A stretch of DNA of 64,000 nucleotides, taken from NCBI GenBank assembly GCA_011125455.1, contig VKHO01000042.1, forward strand, positions 1-64,000. Direction: 5' to 3'. A program made the position numbers and the translations under genes. Source of the DNA: Chlamydiales bacterium STE3. GTDB taxonomy: Bacteria > Chlamydiota > Chlamydiia > Chlamydiales > Parachlamydiaceae. Positions 8,253 through 16,612 of this stretch are shown in pieces (positions within the stretch are counted from its first letter, which is position 1; each line of letters starts with the position of its first letter). The notes below the pieces were generated by a model. The model was given only the letters and a program-made list of their open reading frames with translations, did not search any database and was not told the DNA's origin.

Positions 8253-9605
8253 ATGGATTTAACTAAAGGCCCAATAACTGCACATGTTAAAGAAATCGCT
8301 ATCCCGGCAAGTTTAGGATTTTTCTTTAGCACAATGTTTAACGTTGTCGACACCTATTTCGCAGGCTGGATTTCAACTGAAGCTTTAGCAGCCCTTGCGA
8401 TTAGTTTTCCCGTGTTTTTTCTTGTGATTGCTTTTGTTCATGGTATTTCAACAGGATCGTCTGCGCTGATTTCTAATTCACTTGGTGCAAAAGATGAGAA
8501 GACTGCAGAGAGACTAACTGCACAAGTACTCACGTTTGCTTTTTTTACTTACCTCTTAATAACGCCAATTGGACTCTTGAGCTCTTCATTTCTTTTCCAA
8601 GTCCTCGGAGCTTCGGATGAGTTTTTAGAAATGTCCGTCGCTTATATGAATATTATATTTATAGGTTCTTTTTTTCTAATCATGCTTTATGCCGCAAATT
8701 CCGCTCTACTTGCTAGAGGTAATTCTGTCGTGCTCAAGAACTATTTAATTGGGACGTTTTTTCTCAACATTATTTTAAATCCTTGGTTTTTATATGGTGG
8801 ACTCGGTATTCCACCACTTGGAATCCGAGGTATTGCTTTAGCTACAGTCGTTGCGATGGGGATAGGCTTTTTTTATGTGATGTATAAAGTTTGGTATGCC
8901 GGGTTTTTACGATTAGCAAGGCCTAAGGACTTTATTCCGAACGGAAGAGTATTTTTAGAAATAGCAAAACAGAGCTTGCCTGCCAGCTTAAATATGATGA
9001 CTATAGGTATAGGGATTTTTGTGATTACCTATTTCATTAAAGACTTTGGGAAAGCTGCTATAGCCGCCTATGGAATTGGAACACGAATTGAACAAATTGC
9101 CATCTTGCCAACGATTGGTCTTACGATCGCTTCTTTGGCAATTATTGGGCAAAACAATGGCGCGGGATTGATCGGCAGAATTGAAGAAACGCTAAGAATC
9201 ACTTTAAGGTATGGTATCTATATCGTTTTAGTAGGGTGTATTTCTATGTATTTGTTTTCCGACAAGTTGTTTCAGATTTTTTCTCAGGATCAGCAAGTTA
9301 TAGAAATTGGAGCTAAATATTTGCGTATTGCAGCTCTCACAGAAAGCGCTTATGTGATTTTAGGTATTTCTATTTCTGGATTACAAGGAATGAAGTTGCC
9401 TTTTTACGCTTTATGGCTTGGCTTGTTGCGTCAAATCATTTTCCCTATTTCCGTATTTTATCTTGTCACACGCGTTTTGCATTATGGATTAGAAAGTGTC
9501 TGGTGGAGCATATTCTTCATTACTTGGACAGCAGCGCTAGTCACGCTTTGGTACATACAAAAAGTGATTAAGGAAAAGTCGAAAAATAGCGGTTTAATAC
9601 TTTAA
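8253..9605 (+). CDS. MATE-family multidrug/toxin efflux transporter
   Basis: The 450-residue hydrophobic protein has about 12 membrane segments in two homologous halves and the MATE-type opening 'IAIPASLGFFFSTMFNVVDTYFAG'-like region with an acidic residue in the first helix. Members export cationic drugs or metabolites using Na+ or H+ gradients across the inner membrane. Start ATG with a GAAGAA purine stretch upstream. Its 3' end overlaps the convergent glnQ-like gene by 12 bp, so the two transcripts must run into each other. The substrate cannot be told from sequence. Confidence 0.9.
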   Translation: MDLTKGPITAHVKEIAIPASLGFFFSTMFNVVDTYFAGWISTEALAALAISFPVFFLVIAFVHGISTGSSALISNSLGAKDEKTAERLTAQVLTFAFFTYLLITPIGLLSSSFLFQVLGASDEFLEMSVAYMNIIFIGSFFLIMLYAANSALLARGNSVVLKNYLIGTFFLNIILNPWFLYGGLGIPPLGIRGIALATVVAMGIGFFYVMYKVWYAGFLRLARPKDFIPNGRVFLEIAKQSLPASLNMMTIGIGIFVITYFIKDFGKAAIAAYGIGTRIEQIAILPTIGLTIASLAIIGQNNGAGLIGRIEETLRITLRYGIYIVLVGCISMYLFSDKLFQIFSQDQQVIEIGAKYLRIAALTESAYVILGISISGLQGMKLPFYALWLGLLRQIIFPISVFYLVTRVLHYGLESVWWSIFFITWTAALVTLWYIQKVIKEKSKNSGLIL

Positions 9606-10325
9606 AATTTCATTCAAATAGTTTTTAGCGATGTCTGATTTTGGATGATTAAAAAAGGTAGAGGTGACGGTCGCTTCCTCTATTTTTCCCTCATCGATAA
9701 ACACAATATAATCGGTTGCTCTTTTTACAAATTGTAGATGATGAGTGACGATAATGAGCTGTTTCATCTCTTGTTTTAATTCCAAAATTAGATCTAGAAC
9801 TTCTACTGTCATAAATGGATCTAAAGCAGAAGTAGGTTCGTCTAAAAGAAGAATCGTGGGATTAGTAGCAATTGCTCTAATAATAGCGACACGCTGGCTT
9901 TGTCCACCAGATAAAGCGCTAGGTCTTTTTAAGGCATGCTTAGTCATGCCAAATCTTTTTAGGAGGCCTAGTGCCTTTTCCTCTGCTTCTTCCTTTGGAA
10001 TTCGATGAACTTTGATTAATGGTAGGCAAATATTCTCTAACGCGGTTAGATGAGGAAATAAATTAAACGATTGAAAGACGATACCTAATTGTCGTCTGTG
10101 CCCGCGCAAAAATTTTTCTTGATAGAGAATTTCCTTGTCATCTAAGTAGATTTTTCCACAAGTTGGAAACTCAAGGCCAGCTAAAACTCTAAGCAAGGTT
10201 GATTTTCCACTTCCAGAGGGCCCAATAATGCCAATGGCTTGAGCATCAGGGATCATCAATGTTAGATTGTTTAAAATAGAGTGCTTCTCAAAAACTTTGC
10301 TTAACCCCTCAAACTCAAGTTTCAT
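9594..10325 (-). CDS. glnQ: polar amino-acid ABC transporter ATPase
   Basis: The 243-residue ATPase has Walker A 'GPSGSGKST' (35-43), the Q-loop, signature 'LSGGQ' (138-142) and Walker B 'LLLDEP' (159-164). It is of the GlnQ/ArtP/HisP type that powers uptake of polar amino acids at the inner membrane. It overlaps the permease gene by 11 bp and follows it in the order binding protein - permease - ATPase, so the three genes form one operon. The symbol denotes the family; glutamine specificity is not shown. Confidence 0.88.
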   Translation of the reverse strand: MKLEFEGLSKVFEKHSILNNLTLMIPDAQAIGIIGPSGSGKSTLLRVLAGLEFPTCGKIYLDDKEILYQEKFLRGHRRQLGIVFQSFNLFPHLTALENICLPLIKVHRIPKEEAEEKALGLLKRFGMTKHALKRPSALSGGQSQRVAIIRAIATNPTILLLDEPTSALDPFMTVEVLDLILELKQEMKQLIIVTHHLQFVKRATDYIVFIDEGKIEEATVTSTFFNHPKSDIAKNYLNEILKY

Positions 10326-11052
10326 AGCGATGCCTTTTTTCCAGTTTTTTACTGAGGATTGAAATCGGCAATGTTAGGATAAGATACCCAAAAGCTAGGG
10401 GAAGAAAACTCTCTAGAGTGCTATAGGTGGCGCTGTTGATTTGCTGGGCGCTATTTGTCAATTCATTAATTCCAATAATGGAAAGGAGAGAGGAATCCTT
10501 GATAATAGAAGCAAATTGTCCTGTCAAGGGGGGGAGGCTTTGTTTAAATGCCTGAGGAAAAATGACATAAAGATATGTCTGCAGGGGCGTTAAGCAAATG
10601 GCTTTTGCTGATTCAATCTGCGTTTTGCCCACACTTTCGATACCGGCTCGGATGATTTCTGCGATGTAGGCGCCACTAAATAACGACAGGGTGATAATTC
10701 CGACAACAAAGCGATTTTCTAAACCCATGGCATGGGCAATGACATAATAAAAAATCAAAATTTGAACGAGCAGAGGCGTTCCTCGTATCAATTCAGTGTA
10801 GGTAATGGATAAAAACCTTAATAAGGGGATATTGGATCGTCTGAGTAGGGCTGTGGAGAGGCCAATCAGTGTGCTTAGGATCAAACTTGCAGCAGAAATA
10901 ACAACTGTGGTGCACCAGCCTGTAAAAAAAAGATCACGGTATTGCCATACGGCAGACCAGTTGTAGAGTTGATTAATGAAAATAAGATGGCAGAACCACG
11001 AAAAAAGCAAAAGAGCAATGAAAATTTGAATCACACTAAGAAGTTTTTTCAT
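10315..11052 (-). CDS. glnP: polar amino-acid ABC transporter permease
   Basis: The 245-residue membrane protein has about five hydrophobic helices and the HisM/GlnP-type EAA loop region ('AKAICLTPLQTYLYVIFPQA'), where it docks on the ATPase. 'YTELIRGTPLLVQILIFYYV' is the classic helix of this family. It is translated between the binding protein gene (17 bp upstream) and the ATPase gene (11-bp overlap). It probably works as a homodimer, since only one permease gene is present. Confidence 0.88.
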   Translation of the reverse strand: MKKLLSVIQIFIALLLFSWFCHLIFINQLYNWSAVWQYRDLFFTGWCTTVVISAASLILSTLIGLSTALLRRSNIPLLRFLSITYTELIRGTPLLVQILIFYYVIAHAMGLENRFVVGIITLSLFSGAYIAEIIRAGIESVGKTQIESAKAICLTPLQTYLYVIFPQAFKQSLPPLTGQFASIIKDSSLLSIIGINELTNSAQQINSATYSTLESFLPLAFGYLILTLPISILSKKLEKRHRYET

Positions 11053-11069
11053 TCATGCCCAAATTTTTT

Positions 11070-11846
11070 TTAAAACACGAAAGGGATATTGAGTTTTTTA
11101 AAAGCAGCTTTTTGTTCTGACAAATAACGATCTCCTAATTGTTCAAACCCACCTTCTTGGTGAAATTTTTTTAGGAAGGCATTAATTTCTTCAAGCAGTT
11201 TTGTATTACCTTTCTGCACACCAATCGCCCATTGTTCTTTTTTAAAAGGTTCTAAAAGGGCAGAGGTTGTTCCGAGATTTTTTTGCCAATTTGTGAAGAC
11301 AGAAAATTGATCATAAATAAACGCATCGGCTTTTCCTTGAACGACCTCAAGTACACAGGCTGCTTCCTTATCCAAAATGACAATATTTGCTAAAGGAAGA
11401 TGCTCCCTCGCGTAAGTTTCGCCACTTGTCCCTGATTTAACCGCAATAGCTATACCTTTTTGGTTGGCATCTTCTATTTTTTGAATAGAGGATTTTTTAC
11501 TTACAAGCAAGCAAAGTCCTGTTGTCAAATAAGGATTTGAGAAATCAATGGCAGATTTACGCACTTCTGTTATCGAAAGAGAGGAAATCACTAGATCAAT
11601 TTTGCCCGTTCTTAAGGAAGGAATTAATCCTATGAAAGGAATATTCTCGATAAGAGGAGGTCTTTGTAACTCCTTGGCTAAAGCCTTGGCAACTTCTACG
11701 CTGATCCCAGCAGGGTGGCCCTCTTGGTCAATCATTTCAAATGGAGGGTAGGAGAGTTCTATTCCAATTTTTAGCGGAGGGTTTTCTCCTGCTAAGGAAA
11801 TCGAGAAGGCGAAGATGAAGAGAAAAAAATGCATTGTATTTAACAT
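11070..11846 (-). CDS. periplasmic amino-acid-binding protein of the ABC transporter
   Basis: A family 3 solute-binding protein with an N-terminal signal peptide (hydrophobic run ending near 'SISLAGE') and the typical 'LKIGIELSYPPFEMIDQEG' opening, followed by 'SLRTGKIDLVISSLSIT'. It resembles chlamydial ArtJ and GlnH/FliY proteins that capture arginine or glutamine in the periplasm. The ATG at 11846 is chosen because GGGAA lies six bases upstream; a GTG at 11864 is the alternative. It is the first gene of the operon, with its promoter expected in 11865-12000 opposite the small basic protein gene. Confidence 0.87.
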   Translation of the reverse strand: MLNTMHFFLFIFAFSISLAGENPPLKIGIELSYPPFEMIDQEGHPAGISVEVAKALAKELQRPPLIENIPFIGLIPSLRTGKIDLVISSLSITEVRKSAIDFSNPYLTTGLCLLVSKKSSIQKIEDANQKGIAIAVKSGTSGETYAREHLPLANIVILDKEAACVLEVVQGKADAFIYDQFSVFTNWQKNLGTTSALLEPFKKEQWAIGVQKGNTKLLEEINAFLKKFHQEGGFEQLGDRYLSEQKAAFKKLNIPFVF

Positions 11847-11875
11847 AAAGATTCCCAAAATCACTTTTTAAAATT

Positions 11876-11994
11876 AAATTGATTTAAATTTTTCTTTATT
11901 AAATGGTTGCTCTTTTGACAATAAACCGCTGTTTTCTTATTAAAAAGGAAAAGAGACTAAATTCTTTTTTTTGCTTATAAGTTTAAATCAATTT
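11876..11994. repeat. 13-bp inverted repeat bracketing a promoter
   Basis: AAATTGATTTAAA at 11876-11888 is the exact reverse complement of TTTAAATCAATTT at 11982-11994. The 93 bp between them hold the promoter of the small basic protein gene. The pair could be operator half-sites or form a large stem in single-stranded DNA or RNA. Confidence 0.6.
11915..11943 (+). promoter_or_regulatory. strong sigma-66/70-type promoter for the small basic protein gene
   Basis: A perfect -35 TTGACA (11915-11920), a 17-bp spacer and a -10 TATTAA (11938-11943) lie about 70 bp upstream of the ATG at 12012. This makes a real transcript over the very short gene likely. Confidence 0.65.
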
Positions 11995-12011
11995 TTTAAT
12001 AGGAGTCTATT

Positions 12012-12113
12012 ATGCCAGCTGCAAAAAAGACAACAACTTCTTCTAAAAGTAAAACCGCCCCTGCTACAACAAAAAAAACAGCTAGCCCCTCTTCTACCAA
12101 AGGCAAGCGCTAG
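12012..12113 (+). CDS. 33-residue Lys/Ser/Thr/Ala-rich basic protein, histone-tail-like
   Basis: The short gene encodes a protein starting 'MPAAKKTTTSSKSKTA' and ending 'STKGKR', with no acidic residue and about one quarter Lys/Arg. A Shine-Dalgarno AGGAG lies eight bases before the ATG and a consensus promoter is upstream. Composition resembles the tails of chlamydial histone-like proteins (HctB/Hc2), but it is far shorter and I do not recognise it as a named protein. It could bind DNA or RNA non-specifically. It lies between the divergent ABC-transporter operon and the convergent miaB. Confidence 0.65.
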   Translation: MPAAKKTTTSSKSKTAPATTKKTASPSSTKGKR

Positions 12114-12123
12114 CAGGTTTTTT

Positions 12124-12145
12124 GGCGAGGAGAGGTCTCCTCGTC
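12124..12145 (+). terminator. GC-rich hairpin between the basic protein gene and miaB
   Basis: GGCGAGGAGA (12124-12133) pairs with TCTCCTCGTC (12136-12145), 10 bp after the stop of the small gene. Only a weak T-rich run follows, so termination may be partial. The hairpin lies just beyond the miaB stop and could serve both convergent genes. Confidence 0.45.
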
Positions 12146-12151
12146 ATCTCT

Positions 12152-13501
12152 TCAATTTATGGTGCAACTTTTATTCAGAGTGAGAGGCGTTAGTTCGCCT
12201 AAAAGTGTTTGATGGTTAAAACTGTGGATTTTTACAGTTTGTAGAGTACCTAGAAGTTCATCACCACCTTTAAACAAAACATTTTTCCAGCAACGTGTAC
12301 GTGCTTTTAGGAAGGCATCGTCTTTTGAATTGCGTTTTTCTACAAGAACTTCTACCTCGTCTCCAAGCATGGCCTGCCTTTGCTTGGCATAAATTTGTTC
12401 TTGAAGTTGAATTAACCTTTGTAGTCGAGCCTGCTTTACCTCTTCAGGAATGTCATCTTTCCACCGCATTGCAGGCGTTCCCTGACGCTGGCTGTAGGCA
12501 AAAAGGAAGGCAACAGAATACTCAAGTTCTTTTAAAATGTTGTATGTCATCTCAAATTCTTCTTCTGTTTCTGTGGGGAAGCCCACAATGATGTCTGTGC
12601 CTAGTGCAACATTTGGAACAATTTCTTTGAGCATATGCACTTTTTCAAGATACTGCTCAATTGTATAAATACGATGCATTTTTCTTAAAATGCGGTCTGA
12701 GCCCGCCTGAATAGGAAAGTGAACAAATTCACATACGCTTTTGAGATCACGAATTGCTTCCATGAGATTTCTTGTAATATCCACAGGATGGCTTGTCATG
12801 AAGCGAATTCTTTCTAAACCCTTAATATTGTCTAAGCGATAAAGGAGGTCGTGGAAAAGGCAACCCCACCCTTCTTTATCTTTGCCGTAGCTATTGACGT
12901 TTTGTCCGAGAAGAGTGACTTCTTTGTAGCCTTCATTAACTAATTTCTGACATTCCTCCACAATATGATCTGGGTGCCTTGAGACTTCCGGACCACGAGT
13001 GTAGGGAACAACGCAATAAGTGCAGTATTTGTCACAGCCGCGTATAATGGAGACGTAGGCTTTCACCTTATCGTCTCTTTTTGCGCTCAGGTAATCAAGT
13101 TCATGTTCAAAGTGGTCGTCTGTGCGAACGATTTGCTTGCTTGTGGTAAGGACCTCATCTAAAACATCATTGAGGTGATGAATGTTGTTTGTTCCTAAAA
13201 CAAAATCAACGTGAGGCAATTTATGGAAAATAGAGTCTTTTTTGGCATTTGCCATGCATCCTGTCACCCCAATAATCGCATTCTTTTGAGAGGTGCGACC
13301 TAATTTCCCCAATTTTCCCATGACTTTGCGCTCAGCGAGGTCACGAATCGAGCAGGTATTAAATAATAGAAGATCAGCTTGAGTTTCGTCTTCTGTTTTT
13401 GTGAGTCCTCGATTTTCTAGCTGACCGACCATTACCTCGGTATCCAGCTCATTCATTTGGCATCCATAGGTTCTCACAAAGAAGGTTTTAGGGTTTTTCA
13501 T
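12152..13501 (-). CDS. miaB: tRNA-2-methylthio-N6-isopentenyladenosine synthase
   Basis: MiaB adds a methylthio group to i6A37 of tRNAs reading UNN codons. The 449-residue protein has the N-terminal methylthiotransferase domain with auxiliary Fe-S cysteines C14, C50 and C82, then the radical-SAM motif CxxxCxxC at C156, C160 and C163 ('RGCDKYCTYCVVPYTRG'), and a C-terminal TRAM-like region. Length matches the family. The gene stands alone, convergent with the small basic protein gene and divergent from rplM. Confidence 0.95.
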   Translation of the reverse strand: MKNPKTFFVRTYGCQMNELDTEVMVGQLENRGLTKTEDETQADLLLFNTCSIRDLAERKVMGKLGKLGRTSQKNAIIGVTGCMANAKKDSIFHKLPHVDFVLGTNNIHHLNDVLDEVLTTSKQIVRTDDHFEHELDYLSAKRDDKVKAYVSIIRGCDKYCTYCVVPYTRGPEVSRHPDHIVEECQKLVNEGYKEVTLLGQNVNSYGKDKEGWGCLFHDLLYRLDNIKGLERIRFMTSHPVDITRNLMEAIRDLKSVCEFVHFPIQAGSDRILRKMHRIYTIEQYLEKVHMLKEIVPNVALGTDIIVGFPTETEEEFEMTYNILKELEYSVAFLFAYSQRQGTPAMRWKDDIPEEVKQARLQRLIQLQEQIYAKQRQAMLGDEVEVLVEKRNSKDDAFLKARTRCWKNVLFKGGDELLGTLQTVKIHSFNHQTLLGELTPLTLNKSCTIN

Positions 13502-13586
13502 AAAAAAACTATCGCGTTAGTTAAAAGGGGTTATTCTAAGTTAATAGAGATCTTTATTTCAAGAAAAGAAGGAGAAGTGAAATTCC

Positions 13587-13615
13587 TTGGCAAAAACTAT
13601 AAGGTAGAGTAATAT
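13587..13615 (+). promoter_or_regulatory. sigma-66/70-type promoter of rplM-rpsI
   Basis: TTGGCA (13587-13592), 17-bp spacer, TAATAT (13610-13615), placed about 45-70 bp before the rplM start. Spacing is ideal and only small departures from consensus are seen. Confidence 0.65.
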
Positions 13616-13658
13616 ATCACCAATATTGAATGATATACAATCCCAAGGTAAGTGAGTT

Positions 13659-14096
13659 ATGCTTAGAAAAAAGACTAAAATGGTAAACCCGGATGAAGTC
13701 GAGCGCAAGTGGTTTATTCTTGATGCTGCCGGTAAGACGTTAGGTCGCTTTGCTTCTGAAGTGGCTAAAATTTTAAGAGGAAAGCATAAACCTAGTTTTA
13801 CACCATTCCAAGATATGGGCGACGGTGTTATCGTCATTAACGCTGATAAAATTGCAGTGACAGGTGCAAAAGAAGCCCAAAAAATCTATCGTTATTACAC
13901 AGGTTCTATGAGTGGAATGCGTGAAGTTCCTTATAATATTATGCAAGATCGTAACCCTGAGTACATTCTCGAGCATGCAATTGTCGGAATGATGCCAAAA
14001 ACTCGTATTGCCAGAGCGCAAGCTAAGCGATTGAGAGTTTTTGCTGGAGAAAGTCATAATATGGAAGCGCAGCAACCAATCGTAGTCAATACTTAA
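13659..14096 (+). CDS. rplM: 50S ribosomal protein L13
   Basis: L13 is an early-assembling protein of the large subunit. The 145-residue sequence shows the family's 'KWFILDAAGKTLGRFASEVAKILRGKHKP' region (residues 16-44) and 'MMPKTRIARAQAKRLRVFAGE' near the end. An in-frame ATG at 13680 would give the shorter usual N-terminus, so the start is not certain; the ATG at 13659 has AAGGTAA upstream. It is followed 13 bp later by rpsI, the usual pair. Confidence 0.95.
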   Translation: MLRKKTKMVNPDEVERKWFILDAAGKTLGRFASEVAKILRGKHKPSFTPFQDMGDGVIVINADKIAVTGAKEAQKIYRYYTGSMSGMREVPYNIMQDRNPEYILEHAIVGMMPKTRIARAQAKRLRVFAGESHNMEAQQPIVVNT

Positions 14097-14109
14097 TTAG
14101 AGAGAATTT

Positions 14110-14502
14110 ATGCCCCAGAAAGAGACTGTTACAACCGGCCGTCGAAAAACATCTGTTGCTAGTGTCCGTCTAAGAGATGGAAATGGCAAAATTGACGTAA
14201 ACGGTCGCTCGTTTGATGAGTACTTTACTCAAGAAATTCAAAGAAAAAGTATCCTAGCCCCTTTTGAAAAAATGGGTGGGAACAAGAAATATGATCTGAT
14301 CATTCGCGTTAAAGGCGGAGGTCTTGAAGGCCAAACTATTGCTGTGCGTTTAGGGTTAGCACGCGCTTTAGTGGAACAAGATGAAACAGTCAGACATGAT
14401 CTAAAAGAGCAAGGTTTCCTTACTCGCGATCCTCGTAAGAGAGAACGTAAAAAATATGGTCGTGCTGGCGCTCGTAAACGCTTCCAGTTTTCTAAGCGTT
14501 AA
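14110..14502 (+). CDS. rpsI: 30S ribosomal protein S9
   Basis: S9 binds near the decoding site, and its C-terminal tail contacts P-site tRNA. The 130-residue protein has '[13 protein letters not shown]' at the start, the '[19 protein letters not shown]' block, and the conserved C-terminus '[18 protein letters not shown]'. It is the second gene of the rplM-rpsI operon and is followed by a strong terminator. Confidence 0.97.
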   Translation: MPQKETVTTGRRKTSVASVRLRDGNGKIDVNGRSFDEYFTQEIQRKSILAPFEKMGGNKKYDLIIRVKGGGLEGQTIAVRLGLARALVEQDETVRHDLKEQGFLTRDPRKRERKKYGRAGARKRFQFSKR

Positions 14503-14516
14503 TCGTTTTCTTCTTT

Positions 14517-14545
14517 GCGCGAACAAACTCCGTTCGCGCTTTTTT
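14517..14545 (+). terminator. intrinsic terminator of rplM-rpsI
   Basis: GCGCGAAC (14517-14524) and GTTCGCGC (14532-14539) form an 8-bp perfect stem with a 7-base loop, followed at once by six T residues. It lies 15 bp after the rpsI stop. Confidence 0.9.
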
Positions 14546-14691
14546 CTTCTCATTAGCTTTCCTTATCTTTCGATCACCTTTTTTCAATACAACCTCTAAG
14601 CTTTGAAGATATAATTTTTTGTACTCAAATCATAAAAAATACGAGGAGAAAACATATTTTAGAATTATCTTTGTGCAAGACGCAAGACTGG

Positions 14692-14839
14692 TCTTACGAA
14701 ATGTCATAAAAGCTTAGCACTCCCTGTTGCTCTACTAGATGTTTCACTAGATACTTTTGCGACACCTATCCTAGCGATTGAGTCTGTAATCAATGGTGCT
14801 ACTTTTTCTGTCGCACTATTCGCTAAAAAAATGCCTTAA
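14692..14839 (+). pseudogene. remnant of a hydrophobic protein
   Basis: The plus strand reads openly through 'SLALPVALLDVSLDTFATPI' and on to 'VALFAKKMP' before TAA. The Leu/Val/Ala-rich pattern resembles membrane-associated proteins of chlamydia-like bacteria, but I cannot name it. There is no start codon or upstream reading frame, so only the 3' part survives. Confidence 0.4.
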
Positions 14840-14970
14840 GCTGTACTGACTATTAGAAATCCTATTGGCCTACTTGCAAAAGAGTCGCACAAGAGAACTT
14901 TCAGGAGAACATGCTAAGGAAATAGCGGTTAAAAAGAAAAGCATTTAAAAAAAGGCTCAAACAACAAATG

Positions 14971-15063
14971 CTAATTTAAGGAAAAATCTTCCGCAATCAT
15001 CGATAGTCTAGCGTATTTACCATCAATTTCTCGAAATCCACAGAATTTATTAGGTGAGTCGAG
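14971..15063 (-). pseudogene. diverged duplicate of the algH 3' end
   Basis: The minus strand holds a 30-codon open frame ending 'REIDGKYARLSMIAEDFSLN' and TAG. The true AlgH ends '[20 protein letters not shown]'; 15 of these 20 residues are identical and the stop falls at the same place. The nucleotide match reaches about 60 bp. The copy lies on the far side of the F-box gene from algH, in the same orientation. Confidence 0.8.
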
Positions 15064-15158
15064 CTTTTAGATGTCTCTAGTGTTGCAAGGTACTTAAATT
15101 GCTACTGGCTTAATTGTTAGCTTTATAAAAACTTTTTATGCAGACAAAATAGTCTTTA

Positions 15159-16415
15159 CTAATGATTATTTTGCATTTCTTGCAAAGTGAGATGCCCTAG
15201 CCTGCAATGGGTGGTTTTATAGCAGTCCTCACTACTATAATGAATTGTTTTAGTAGTGCTAGTCCCTTGTGGACCAGGAATAAAGACAGTTTTAGGGTCA
15301 GGAATTTTTTCAAGAAACTGGTACTTTACAGGAAGCGGTTTATTGTTGATGAGATCTTTTAATTTTTCAAAGTCTTTTCGAGCCCTATGAATGTCACGCT
15401 TTTCTCCAATTAGATAACGCAAGTTAACTATTGGATTACTCCAGTCTTTTCGTCTAGACCAGGAAACATATTGCGAAAGCATATTTGAAAAAGAATGCTG
15501 GCTTCTTCTTTTTCTTTTTGTGTCAAACTCAGATCTCGCATCTTTTGTACATTGGGCTGACCGGCGTATGGTGAGATAGTCATGCCAAGCATGCTCTCTG
15601 CCATCATAAGCCATTTCCTTTGGTATTAAAAAAGTGTATTTAATAGTGATTTGTTCTAAAGGGTCTTTTTCCACATGCAAACGAAAAATGTTCGGAAGCT
15701 TAGTAAATTCTGCGCTTTGAGCAAATTTATCGAATTCTTCACAAAAATCTTCTCCCTCTTTTGTAAAAGTGCCTTTTATCAGAGGAAGCTTTAAAATATT
15801 TTTAAATCCTCCAAATAGTCTGAGGAGATCTTCCTTGTAGTGTTTTTTTTGATACTCATAGCAGTCAGCAGTGAGGTTCATTATTGAGAAATCGCCGTTT
15901 GTCTCTTTGGTTAGACCTTTTAAAGACATTCGATCTACAGGCTTTAAAAAATAGGTATCCATCCAAATTTTCGCAGAGTGGTTTACGGAGCGCAGAGCAA
16001 TCTTATCTTTTTCCGACAACAGGGAGATAATTTTATTAGCAAGTTTGTTAGGAATAGGGAAGAGTTGTCTATCATCATTTCCTTTTTCGTTAGGAAGCCA
16101 CATCTTTAATAAGGTATAAGATCTTTTAAGAGCTCTATCTCTAAGGGCAATTTTCATTAGGCAACTACCAATCAACAATCCAGGCAGAGCACATAAAATA
16201 GCGCAGGCAAGAACATGAATTTTATGCCAAGATAAACGAGGGGAATGAGTTTCGAGGACTTTACCGCTTTCGTTATTTACCTTGAAGTAACGAATAGTCT
16301 TACCGCGCCAGTGAAGCAGGGAGCGAACGGGGGTTAAAAAAGTATTGGCACGCCGATTATTAATTTCGGGAGTCTCAATGGCATGAGTAAGGTAAAAAGC
16401 AAAATCTTTAAACAT
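15159..16415 (-). CDS. F-box domain protein, candidate secreted effector
   Basis: The 418-residue protein has an F-box-like helix set at residues 120-155 ('PIPNKLANKIISLLSEKDK'), the eukaryotic module that recruits SKP1/cullin ubiquitin ligases. Chlamydia-like and Legionella bacteria inject such proteins into host cells. A hydrophobic hairpin at about 67-88 suggests membrane attachment. The long C-terminal part (160-418) is charged and carries no recognised repeats; it would be the substrate-binding part. There is no signal peptide, which fits type III secretion (inference). The gene sits alone between algH and a second copy of the algH 3' end, indicating insertion. Confidence 0.7.
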   Translation of the reverse strand: MFKDFAFYLTHAIETPEINNRRANTFLTPVRSLLHWRGKTIRYFKVNNESGKVLETHSPRLSWHKIHVLACAILCALPGLLIGSCLMKIALRDRALKRSYTLLKMWLPNEKGNDDRQLFPIPNKLANKIISLLSEKDKIALRSVNHSAKIWMDTYFLKPVDRMSLKGLTKETNGDFSIMNLTADCYEYQKKHYKEDLLRLFGGFKNILKLPLIKGTFTKEGEDFCEEFDKFAQSAEFTKLPNIFRLHVEKDPLEQITIKYTFLIPKEMAYDGREHAWHDYLTIRRSAQCTKDARSEFDTKRKRRSQHSFSNMLSQYVSWSRRKDWSNPIVNLRYLIGEKRDIHRARKDFEKLKDLINNKPLPVKYQFLEKIPDPKTVFIPGPQGTSTTKTIHYSSEDCYKTTHCRLGHLTLQEMQNNH

Positions 16416-16612
16416 TTATTCCCAATAGTTAAAAAGAAAGTTAAATATATCAGATTGGCTTTTTTAAATGAATAAAGCTTTGGACCAGATATATTGTTTA
16501 AAATACTTGCCCCTTTTCTCTGAGGTTCTTGCGTGCGTTTTTATTGGCTAGTTGATGTTGAGAAAATTCACATCCTGCAAGCCAAATAAAGCAATAGGGC
16601 AAGTTGGGAAGG

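Larger units (their letters stand above)
14546..15158. other. decayed stretch downstream of rpsI
   Basis: No intact gene. It holds a coding remnant of a hydrophobic protein (about 14692-14839, plus strand) and a duplicated algH 3' end (14971-15063, minus strand). The rest shows no open frames of note. Confidence 0.5.

Noticed and set aside
11971-12183. 70-residue ORF over the small basic gene
   Set aside because: It reads the same DNA in another frame. The 33-codon frame has the AGGAG site, a consensus promoter and a biased composition.
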